From assembly GCA_030426005.1 (NCBI GenBank), contig JAUHZM010000031.1, positions 1 to 17,095 on the forward strand: a stretch of 17,095 bases of DNA, in the 5' to 3' direction. Position 1 is the first letter of the stretch; every line of letters begins with the position of its first letter. This stretch comes from Gammaproteobacteria bacterium. Its GTDB lineage: Bacteria; Pseudomonadota; Gammaproteobacteria; Arenicellales; Arenicellaceae. The notes beneath the pieces were generated by a model. The model was given only the letters and a program-made list of their open reading frames with translations. It was not told where the DNA came from and did not search any database. Below, piece by piece: positions 1-6,484 of the stretch. The position numbers and the translations under genes were made by a program.

Positions 1-323
1 GGATGTTGGCCTTAGACAAAGACCCTAAACTGGCTTGGGCCTTAGCGCATCGAGAATTATTTCCAGTTGATTTGAACCGCGCTGATTATGAAACCATTTT
101 ACGCGTTCCTGGAATCGGCGTGATCAATGCTCGACGGCTCGTTAAACAGCGGCGAATTCGTGCCTTACGGTTTGCGGACCTTCAACGATTGCGGTTACCA
201 ACTCAGAAGATTGCACCTTTTGTGACGGTACTGGATCACAAACCAGCAGGCCATCAGTTGGATAGTGAGCAGTTAGCTGCACGCTTTTCTTCCTCAGCGG
301 ATAAACAGCTCAGCTTGTTTTGA
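1..323 (+). CDS. C-terminal part of putative DNA modification/repair radical SAM protein (TIGR03916-like), 5' end outside window
   Basis: Only the last ~106 residues are present; the radical-SAM core with its CxxxCxxC cluster motif would lie upstream. The visible part carries a helix-hairpin-helix: a run DLNRADYETILRVPGIGV, then ARRLV and a basic stretch (fragment residues ~23-51). This is the typical C-terminal end of the radical-SAM proteins that co-occur with DUF4130/UdgX proteins and are annotated as putative DNA modification or repair enzymes; their reaction is unknown. The helix-hairpin-helix implies non-specific DNA binding. The protein ends in QLSLF directly before the stop, an exact match to the bacterial sliding-clamp binding consensus QL[SD]LF. 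The DUF4130 gene starts 22 bases downstream, so the two are likely co-transcribed. Family assignment is from recognised sequence pattern; function is inferred. Confidence 0.85.
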   Translation, partial: MLALDKDPKLAWALAHRELFPVDLNRADYETILRVPGIGVINARRLVKQRRIRALRFADLQRLRLPTQKIAPFVTVLDHKPAGHQLDSEQLAARFSSSADKQLSLF

Positions 324-345
324 TCCTCGTTTCAGGAGTCAATCG

Positions 346-1254
346 GTGCATCAAGTCCATGTAACAAGTTTTGAGGAGTGGCGTGATACTGCGCGTGCTT
401 TGTTATCCAAAGGTATCGCACCTGAGTTGGTGCATTGGGATGCTGGGGAGCAAATCAGTTTATGGGCTGACCAAGCTAGTGGTATGCGCGATGTGTCGGC
501 CAACACCGCTTATCGCGTGCGTCAGGCGAATCCACACTTACGCGTTTCAGCGCAGTTTATTTCACTCGCTCGTGCTGCGAGTTGCTTTATTGATACGCAG
601 GCGCCGGCCAAAAAATGGTCGATTCTTTATGCCTTATTATGGCGCTTAACACGGTACGACCGACAAACGCTGGCGCTAACTACCGACCCGCAGGTTCAAT
701 ACTTGAATCGCATGGCGCGTGCCGTGAGTCGCGATTGTCACAAGATGAAAGCCTTTGTGCGATTTCAGCGTGTGGAGACGGGGCCAACCCAGGCAGATGA
801 CTCTCAAGATACCTTTTTCACTGCCTGGTTTGAGCCAGATCATGGGATCGTAGAGCGAGTTGCGCCGTTTTTCGCTAAACGATTTGCCGGAATGCGCTGG
901 AGCATTATGACACCGCACGGTTGCGCGCACTGGGATCAACAATCACTCAGCCTCAGCCCTGGCGTGCCACGACCGCCAGCCGTCACAGACGAGTACGAGT
1001 TATTTTGGCGGACTTACTACTGCCATATCTTTAACCCTGCGCGCTTGAAAGAGCAGGCTATGCAAAGTGAAATGCCAAAAAAATACTGGCGATATTTACC
1101 TGAAGCGATATGCATTAAGCCGTTGGCTGCCGGGGCAGCAGCAAACACGCAGCAAATGTTGGCGGCAAGTCCAACTGATCCATTACGTGTTCGATCTGTT
1201 TCGAGTCGAGTTCGAGATTCGCAAGACGCTTTGCGAAAGCGAAATCGCCGGTGA
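346..1254 (+). CDS. DUF4130 protein, probable DNA metabolism protein (TIGR03915-like), without UDG domain
   Basis: A 302-residue protein starting at GTG; AGGAG at 334-338 lies seven bases upstream and fixes the start. Residues ~1-250 match the DUF4130 family: an HKMKAFVRFQRV segment near residue 134, FTAWFEPDHGIVERVAPFFAKRF near 161-183, the TPHGCAHWD region and MPKKYWRYLPEA near 240-251. DUF4130 proteins are encoded next to the radical-SAM protein found just upstream here and are often fused to a UdgX-type uracil-DNA glycosylase. Here the protein stops about 50 residues after DUF4130 in a tail rich in Arg and Ser, with no glycosylase motifs in this or another frame. It may be a natural stand-alone form, or a fusion that lost its glycosylase. 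Biochemical activity is unknown. Confidence 0.8.
   Translation: MHQVHVTSFEEWRDTARALLSKGIAPELVHWDAGEQISLWADQASGMRDVSANTAYRVRQANPHLRVSAQFISLARAASCFIDTQAPAKKWSILYALLWRLTRYDRQTLALTTDPQVQYLNRMARAVSRDCHKMKAFVRFQRVETGPTQADDSQDTFFTAWFEPDHGIVERVAPFFAKRFAGMRWSIMTPHGCAHWDQQSLSLSPGVPRPPAVTDEYELFWRTYYCHIFNPARLKEQAMQSEMPKKYWRYLPEAICIKPLAAGAAANTQQMLAASPTDPLRVRSVSSRVRDSQDALRKRNRR
1216..1246. repeat. nested short inverted repeats at 3' end of DUF4130 gene
   Basis: Within the last codons of the DUF4130 gene two overlapping inverted repeats occur: TTCGCAA (1218-1224) pairs with TTGCGAA (1231-1237), and CGCTTT (1227-1232) pairs with AAAGCG (1236-1241). They cannot both form at once. There is no T-run after them, so an intrinsic terminator is not supported. 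They may be chance in a CG/TCGA-rich stretch, or a remnant of a small palindromic element. Confidence 0.35.
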
Positions 1255-1284
1255 CTCTGCGCCGTTTAGCGTCGTGCCGCCATG

Positions 1285-1671
1285 CTAATCGAGGTTATAC
1301 TGTTGCGCTAGATGCCTGATTTCTTGTTTCGCCAGGCTCAGTTCAAGTTCACTGCGTTGTACCACCTTGGCGCCAGGGATGACGCTGGCAGATTGAGCAT
1401 GATGGATGGTGGCTTTAGCATTCGCGGTATCCTTCATCAACACCAGTAGGTGCCAATTCTTTGCGGCACAGACTTTCTCCCAAACATGCCACAAATTTTC
1501 ACGATCTTGTGTCGTGAGCTCGAGGTACCCCAGCTTCATCGCGCGCTCGTAGCTCCTGCGCTCGTGTGGACGTAGGTGGTGGCCGACTGCGCGTGAGCCG
1601 ATGTTCACACCCGAGCGCTTACCACGCGTCAGGCGTTCAACATGTTCTAGTTTGAATTGAGGTTTTGCCAT
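1285..1671 (-). CDS. small basic protein of unknown function (128 aa)
   Basis: I do not recognise a named family. The protein is soluble and has a strongly basic first half, including RLTRGKRSGVNIGSRAVGHH (residues ~13-32) followed by LRPHERRSYERAMKLGYLEL, so nucleic-acid binding is plausible but not shown. The middle part (WHVWEKVCAAKNWHLLVLMKD) looks like a folded alpha/beta segment. It has no signal peptide and no membrane helix. It converges on the DUF4130 gene with a 30-base gap and diverges from the CRY-DASH gene across a 168-base spacer, so it is flanked by repair genes on both sides. The start is the only ATG giving full length; no good Shine-Dalgarno precedes it. Judged real from its clean open frame on an otherwise empty stretch and protein-like composition. 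Confidence 0.65.
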   Translation of the reverse strand: MAKPQFKLEHVERLTRGKRSGVNIGSRAVGHHLRPHERRSYERAMKLGYLELTTQDRENLWHVWEKVCAAKNWHLLVLMKDTANAKATIHHAQSASVIPGAKVVQRSELELSLAKQEIRHLAQQYNLD

Positions 1672-1839
1672 CTTGTTAAACCAGTTAATTTCGCGTAGAG
1701 AGCATAGTCAAGTCGAACTCAAGGCAGCGTGATCGTGCTGACACCCTGTTGACTCGGTGTTTGGTAGCGTTCAGGTTTAGCTCGGCGCTGTAATTTGAGC
1801 GCATAGATCGATCTTATAGACCAACTTCATAAATCAATC
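1672..1839. promoter_or_regulatory. divergent promoter region between the 128-aa gene and the photolyase unit
   Basis: This 168-base spacer separates two divergently read genes and should hold both promoters. A TATAGA at 1815-1820 is a possible -10 box for the photolyase unit, but no convincing -35 box sits at standard distance. No Shine-Dalgarno precedes the photolyase ATG. I see no strong operator palindrome. The assignment is from gene layout, not from a clear motif. Confidence 0.35.
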
Positions 1840-3159
1840 ATGGCACGTACTGGACTATTCTGGTTTACCAACGACCTGCGCTTACACGATAACCCAGCTC
1901 TGCAACGCGCCGTTGCGTCAGTCGACTCCTTGGTGTGCGTCTACGTGCTCGAGTCACGCTCAGTATCTCCAAGCAGTTATTCTGCGCCGACGATGGGTCA
2001 GCCACGTTATCAGTTCTTACGCCAGTCGTTGCTAGAGCTACAACGTGATTTACAAAAGCTTGGACAGAAGTTATTCGTCGTGCAAGGCTCGGCAGCCAGT
2101 ATCCTACCCAGTCTGGTACGTGCAGTAGAGGCTACTGATGTGTTTCGGAGTCGCCACGCGGGTTGGTATGAGAATCGTGATTGGGACTACACGCGGACCA
2201 AGTGTGCTGACTGTGCCTTCCATACCATTGATAGTCATACCCTGTTCGATCTTGACGCTTTACCTTTTGACCTGGCTGAGCTTCCAGCGACTTTCACGCG
2301 ATTCCGTAAGCAGATTGAGTCGGCTACGCCGTCCGCCCCGATCATGCCATTAAGCTATTTACCGCCGCCAGCTCGATTCCGGTCGGCAGTTCAGTTGCCA
2401 ACGTTGCGTTTATTGGGCTCAGTTGACGTGGCAGCCAGCCAGTTTCAAGGCGGTGAGGCTGCTGCATTGGCGCAACTGGAGTCATACTTCTCAGCCGATC
2501 TGCCTGCTAATTACAAACAAGTTCGTAACGCCTTAGCTGGTTGGGATAATTCAACGAAATTCTCGCCCTGGTTGGCAAACGGCAATTTGTCGGTGCGCGA
2601 ATTAGTCTCGCGGCTGCGCCGGTTTGAACAGGAAGTAACCCATAACGATTCAACTTACTGGATTTACTTCGAATTACTCTGGCGTGAGTTCTTTCAGTGG
2701 CACGCGCATCAACACGGTGTGCGCCTATTTTCAGTCCAAGGAGTTAAACGCATCTCGCCAGTGACCAGTTTTTACCCGGAGCGATATCAGAAGTGGATTG
2801 CCGGGAACACACCGTACTCGCTGGTGAACGCATGTATGCGGGAGTTGTCGGCGACTGGTTATTTATCGAACCGCGGGCGCCAAATTGTCGCCAGTTGCTT
2901 CGTCAATGAGCTAGGAATCGACTGGCGTTACGGCGCAGCCTATTTTGAACAAGTCCTGCTCGATTATGACGTCGCGTCTAACTGGGGCAATTGGCAGTAT
3001 CTTGCTGGTGTTGGGGCCGACGTGCAACCCAAACGGCATTTCAATCTTGAAAAGCAAGCGGCGACATTTGATCCCGATGGCGCTTACATAGCCCGATGGC
3101 AAGGCAATCAAAACTTATTGCCTCTGGATTCTGTCGACGCGGCGGATTGGCCAGTTTAG
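1840..3159 (+). CDS. DASH-family cryptochrome/photolyase (CRY-DASH)
   Basis: A 439-residue flavoprotein of the photolyase/cryptochrome family. Residues ~5-21 (GLFWFTNDLRLHDNPAL) open the N-terminal alpha/beta antenna domain. The C-terminal FAD domain shows the RGRQIVASC-like helix, and NWGNWQYLAGVG from residue 381 followed by RHFNLEKQAATFDPDGAYIARW. That combination marks the DASH subfamily rather than class I CPD photolyases. Length fits bacterial DASH proteins; there is no C-terminal extension. Known DASH proteins bind FAD and usually MTHF and repair cyclobutane dimers in single-stranded or loop DNA; some may signal. First gene of a three-gene unit: DUF2256 follows after 10 bases and a second photolyase overlaps that. 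The protein is cytoplasmic. Subfamily call is confident; whether it repairs or signals is open. Confidence 0.93.
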   Translation: MARTGLFWFTNDLRLHDNPALQRAVASVDSLVCVYVLESRSVSPSSYSAPTMGQPRYQFLRQSLLELQRDLQKLGQKLFVVQGSAASILPSLVRAVEATDVFRSRHAGWYENRDWDYTRTKCADCAFHTIDSHTLFDLDALPFDLAELPATFTRFRKQIESATPSAPIMPLSYLPPPARFRSAVQLPTLRLLGSVDVAASQFQGGEAAALAQLESYFSADLPANYKQVRNALAGWDNSTKFSPWLANGNLSVRELVSRLRRFEQEVTHNDSTYWIYFELLWREFFQWHAHQHGVRLFSVQGVKRISPVTSFYPERYQKWIAGNTPYSLVNACMRELSATGYLSNRGRQIVASCFVNELGIDWRYGAAYFEQVLLDYDVASNWGNWQYLAGVGADVQPKRHFNLEKQAATFDPDGAYIARWQGNQNLLPLDSVDAADWPV

Positions 3160-3169
3160 GTAACAGAAA

Positions 3170-3340
3170 ATGGCTCATAAAAAGACCACGCTTCCCAGTA
3201 AGATTTGCATTGTGTGTGACCGACCATTCGTTTGGCGTCGAAAATGGGCACGCGATTGGCCACAGGTTAAGTACTGCTCGCAGCGCTGTCGTCAATCCGC
3301 ACCTCCGTCGCGCTCCTTATCATTGGCCGAAGAAAAGTAA
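3170..3340 (+). CDS. DUF2256 zinc-ribbon-like microprotein (56 aa)
   Basis: A short gene, easily missed. The 56-residue product has CIVC at residues 13-16 and CSQRC at 36-40, with a conserved basic/aromatic core between them (RPFVWRRKWARDW, residues 18-30). This is the signature of DUF2256, a family of small proteins often encoded beside, or fused to, photolyase-like genes. The four cysteines (CxxC and CxxxC) suggest one bound zinc. It starts 10 bases after the CRY-DASH stop, and its TAA overlaps the next ATG by one base (TAATG at 3338-3342), so translation of all three genes is probably coupled. Function is unknown; a nucleic-acid or photolyase partner role is inference. Two longer overlapping frames here lack any family pattern. 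Confidence 0.9.
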   Translation: MAHKKTTLPSKICIVCDRPFVWRRKWARDWPQVKYCSQRCRQSAPPSRSLSLAEEK

Positions 3341-4887
3341 TGAGCAAACGAACAGTACGTTTGATTCTTGGCGATCAGCTTAATGCTGGTCACAGTTGGT
3401 TCAAAAACGTGGACGACGATGTCGTATATGTGATTGCTGAGCTTCATCAGGAACAGACCTATGTGAAGCATCATATTCAAAAGATTGCCGCCTTTTTTGC
3501 TGCAATGAAAAACTTTGCCAAGGCACTGAGTAACGCGGGTCACAATGTGCACCATCTCACGCTCGATGACTCGCTTGAATTTGATGACTTGCCCGCGCTG
3601 TTACGGCATTGGTGTAATCAAGAGTCAGCATCCGTATTTGAATATCAACGCCCCGACGAACACCGTTTGTTGTCGCAACTGCGTTCAATGTCGATTGAAT
3701 CCGTAGAGATTAACGAAGTCGATACCGAGCACTTTATGCTCCCATTCGATGAGATTGGCGATTATTTCGAGGCAGGTAGCGGTAGCCGGATGGAAACTTT
3801 TTACCGCAAGATGCGCGTTCGCTTTGACATCTTGATGGACGGTGATGACCCTGTCGGCGGCGACTGGAATTATGATGCTGAAAATCGTAACAAGCTTAAA
3901 CGCGATGACTTGGATGCAATTCCGGAACCTCTGGTGTTTCAAAACGACGTGCAGGACATTCTTGATCGTCTCAAAATGCATGATATCCAGCACTTTGGTG
4001 ACATCGGCGAGCACCTAGTCTGGCCAACCACACGAGAGCAGTCGCGCAAACTACTGGACTTTTTCTGCGAACGTTGTCTGCCTAACTTCGGTACGTTCCA
4101 AGACGCGATGACCGCAAACAGTGATCACGCATGGAGCCTATATCACTCCCGCATTTCATTTTCCTTGAACAGCAAAATGCTCTCGCCGAAGCACGTGATT
4201 GAGCGCGTTCTAACCGAGTTTTCAGCGCGCCCTAATGCCATTGATATTGCGCAGGTCGAAGGTTTTATCCGTCAGATTCTAGGCTGGCGTGAGTTTGTGC
4301 GTGGAATCTACTGGGCTAACATGCCGGACTATGCTGAACTGAATAAGCTGCAAGCCAAGCGAGATCTGCCAGATTATTTCTGGAACGGCAAAACAAAGAT
4401 GCGCTGTCTTCAGCAGTCGCTGGATCAATCGTTAACGCATGCATACGCGCACCACATTCAACGTTTGATGGTGATTGGTAACTTTTGCCTGTTAGCGGGC
4501 ATTGACCCAGACCAGGTTGATGCGTGGTATCTAGGCGTTTACATTGATGCTATTGAATGGGTTGAAATGCCAAACACGCGCGGAATGTGCCAGTTTGCCG
4601 ATGGTGGTTTGCTGGCCAGTAAACCGTACTCTGCCAGCGGTGCATACGTTAATCGTATGAGTGATTACTGTTCCGAGTGTCACTACAAGGTCAAAGAAAA
4701 AGTAGGCGACAAGGCTTGTCCACTCAATAGTTTGTATTGGCACTTTATGCATCGACACCGTGAGGAATTCGGACGTAACCCGCGTATCGGCATGGTCTAT
4801 CGTAACCTCGACAAGATGGACGACGACTTACGCGAACAAACGTTGCAACACGCCGAAAAACTGCTGTCAGACCTAAATATGCTGTGA
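3340..4887 (+). CDS. iron-sulfur photolyase/cryptochrome (FeS-BCP, PhrB-like, prokaryotic (6-4) photolyase type)
   Basis: A 515-residue protein with the FeS-BCP N-terminus (RLILGDQLN, residues 7-15) that differs from classical photolyases. The C-terminal domain has four cysteines C356, C444, C447 and C460; the last three lie in YCSECHYKVKEKVGDKAC. From my memory of Agrobacterium PhrB (C350, C438, C441, C454) the spacing is identical with a six-residue offset, so a [4Fe-4S] cluster is expected. The H371-H372 pair in YAHHIQRLMV falls at the position of the PhrB catalytic histidine. Known members repair (6-4) photoproducts using FAD and a lumazine antenna, or act as cryptochromes (Rhodobacter CryB). 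Translation is likely coupled to DUF2256 through a one-base overlap. Cytoplasmic. Family call is strong; substrate is inferred. Confidence 0.93.
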   Translation: MSKRTVRLILGDQLNAGHSWFKNVDDDVVYVIAELHQEQTYVKHHIQKIAAFFAAMKNFAKALSNAGHNVHHLTLDDSLEFDDLPALLRHWCNQESASVFEYQRPDEHRLLSQLRSMSIESVEINEVDTEHFMLPFDEIGDYFEAGSGSRMETFYRKMRVRFDILMDGDDPVGGDWNYDAENRNKLKRDDLDAIPEPLVFQNDVQDILDRLKMHDIQHFGDIGEHLVWPTTREQSRKLLDFFCERCLPNFGTFQDAMTANSDHAWSLYHSRISFSLNSKMLSPKHVIERVLTEFSARPNAIDIAQVEGFIRQILGWREFVRGIYWANMPDYAELNKLQAKRDLPDYFWNGKTKMRCLQQSLDQSLTHAYAHHIQRLMVIGNFCLLAGIDPDQVDAWYLGVYIDAIEWVEMPNTRGMCQFADGGLLASKPYSASGAYVNRMSDYCSECHYKVKEKVGDKACPLNSLYWHFMHRHREEFGRNPRIGMVYRNLDKMDDDLREQTLQHAEKLLSDLNML

Positions 4888-4991
4888 CGTGCATTCAATG
4901 AGACTGACTTAAACTCGCAGAGATGGAAAACACGCGGCAAGCCTGTTAAGTTAGCGCCACCTTTGACACGCTCAACCCAATCGGATTTGGA

Positions 4992-6050
4992 ATGCCATCT
5001 TTATTCAATACCGCCAGTCGTCTAGTACTAATCACGCTCGGCTTCATGATCGCCTATGCCTCGCCTGTGTTTGCAGAGCGCCCCTACGTGGTTGGTTATA
5101 TGCCAGCCTACAAAGATATTCGGGCAACGGCGGATGCGACAGACATGACTAAGCTGACGCATATCAATATCTCGTTCTTTAATCCTGACGCCGACGGGCA
5201 ATTTATGCGCAATGGTGAGCCAGCTTGTATGGACGGTGCCAGTGTGGCTGACCTAGATTACGTTGTACAGCGTGCGCATAAAGCGGGCGCTAAGGTACTC
5301 GTTGCCATCGCTGGCGGTGTAATTCCACCGTGTGGTGGTGACTGGTCGCATCTGCTAAAACCGGCACAACGCCAAGCGGTGATTGATCAACTTGTGCAGT
5401 TTGTCGAAGATCATCAGTTAGACGGTATCGACGTGGATATCGAAGGGGCGTTATTGACGAAAATCGACGAAGAGGGCAATTACACGCCATTCGTGGCGCA
5501 GCTACGGTCCGCGCTAAACGGTAAGCTATTAACCGCCGCCACGGCCACCTACGATGGCGGGATGATCCCCGTGTCGTCGCTCCCATACTTCGACTTCGTT
5601 ACCCTGATGTCATACGATGCCATCGGCCCAAGTTGGGGACCTGCTGGTGCTGAACACTCGAGTTATGCGGTCGCTGAAGAACATGTTGCTACCTGGCGCG
5701 AACGTGGATTAACTGCCGACAAGTTGGTGCTGGGCTTACCTTTTTACGGCTACGGCTTTGGCAAATACGCTGCGGAATATTACACCTTCGATGATCTAAT
5801 ATCTCAGTTCGGCAGGACCATCGCGCAAGGTGATTTGATTGGTGAAGCCTGTGCAGGCTGTGATTACATTACCTATAACGGCATCCCAACCTTACAAAAA
5901 AAAGTCGCACTCGGATTGCGTGAAGGCGCGGGCGTGATGATTTGGGAAATGTCGCAAGATACGCAAGGAAGCCTGAATCTTTTGAATGTCGTCCATCGAT
6001 CAATTCAAGATCAGCCTGGTGATGGGGAAGGGCGCGGTGAAGGGATGTAA
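4992..6050 (+). CDS. secreted glycoside hydrolase family 18 protein (chitinase-like)
   Basis: A 352-residue exported protein. Residues 1-28 form a Sec signal peptide ending SPVFA. The GH18 catalytic signature DGIDVDIE lies at residues 144-151, with E151 as the proton donor and D149 as the assisting acid. The MSYD motif (206-209) and the late tryptophan W318 in MIWEM complete the TIM-barrel active site. GH18 enzymes cleave beta-1,4-GlcNAc linkages in chitin or related glycans; a few are endo-acting on N-glycans. There is no carbohydrate-binding module, so this is a bare catalytic domain with a short Gly/Glu-rich tail. It follows the photolyase unit by 104 bases with no obvious link to it. The next gene overlaps its 3' end in another frame. 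The precise substrate cannot be told from sequence. Confidence 0.92.
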   Translation: MPSLFNTASRLVLITLGFMIAYASPVFAERPYVVGYMPAYKDIRATADATDMTKLTHINISFFNPDADGQFMRNGEPACMDGASVADLDYVVQRAHKAGAKVLVAIAGGVIPPCGGDWSHLLKPAQRQAVIDQLVQFVEDHQLDGIDVDIEGALLTKIDEEGNYTPFVAQLRSALNGKLLTAATATYDGGMIPVSSLPYFDFVTLMSYDAIGPSWGPAGAEHSSYAVAEEHVATWRERGLTADKLVLGLPFYGYGFGKYAAEYYTFDDLISQFGRTIAQGDLIGEACAGCDYITYNGIPTLQKKVALGLREGAGVMIWEMSQDTQGSLNLLNVVHRSIQDQPGDGEGRGEGM

Positions 6051-6471
6051 CACGAGTCCGGACGATCGGCAGTTTCGCTCTGCGGTGGAAACTGGTGCGT
6101 TTCCAGTTGACCATTTTGACCACCGTGCCCATTTGCGGTTGGCGTACATTTATCTTGCTGAAACCGAGTGCGTGGCAAGTACTGTCGAGCTAGTTAAAAC
6201 AGCCTTAACAGGTTTGCTCGCTCAGGCTGGTATACCACCATCAGAAAAGTATCATGCGACTCTGACAGAAGCCTGGTTAAATCTCGTTGCAGCGCGCATG
6301 CACAGCGATAATACAACCTACCAAGATGTCGCTGATTTTTTGCGTCGGCATGCAGAGCTGCTCGATACCAAACTGTTGCTGACCTATTACTCTGAGTCGT
6401 GTCTTTACTCTGAAGTCGCTCGAAATACCTTTAAGGAACCCGATCTCAACGCGTGTTCGAGCCATGAATAG
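6022..6471 (+). CDS. conserved small protein of unknown function (149 aa)
   Basis: I recognise the pattern of an uncharacterised bacterial family but no named domain. Three blocks look conserved: FDHRAHLRLAYIYL (residues 32-45), EKYHATLTEAWLNLV (75-89) and LLLTYYSESCLYSEVARNTF (118-137), followed by PDL. Histidines H34, H37 and H78 could be ligand or metal residues, but that is speculation. It appears soluble and mainly helical, with no signal peptide. The start is uncertain: ATG at 6022 is chosen because it limits the overlap with the GH18 gene to 29 bases; ATG at 5986 and GTG at 6037 are in frame too. The overlap suggests co-transcription with the glycosidase. It converges on the minus-strand secreted protein with a 13-base gap. 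Confidence 0.75.
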   Translation: MGKGAVKGCNTSPDDRQFRSAVETGAFPVDHFDHRAHLRLAYIYLAETECVASTVELVKTALTGLLAQAGIPPSEKYHATLTEAWLNLVAARMHSDNTTYQDVADFLRRHAELLDTKLLLTYYSESCLYSEVARNTFKEPDLNACSSHE

Positions 6472-6484
6472 ACTTTTGGATGGC

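Noticed and set aside
1067..1288. Possible frameshifted glycosylase remnant after DUF4130
   Set aside because: The translation in the alternative frame shows none of the cysteine or active-site motifs expected at the start of a UdgX domain.
3041..3383. Two overlapping frames (3096-3383 plus, 3041-3295 minus) around the photolyase junction
   Set aside because: The 56-codon DUF2256 frame at 3170-3340 explains this stretch with a recognised cysteine pattern and tight gene spacing.
4964..4986. TTGACA box before the GH18 gene
   Set aside because: At the standard 17-base distance there is no -10 like sequence and the position would abut the start codon.
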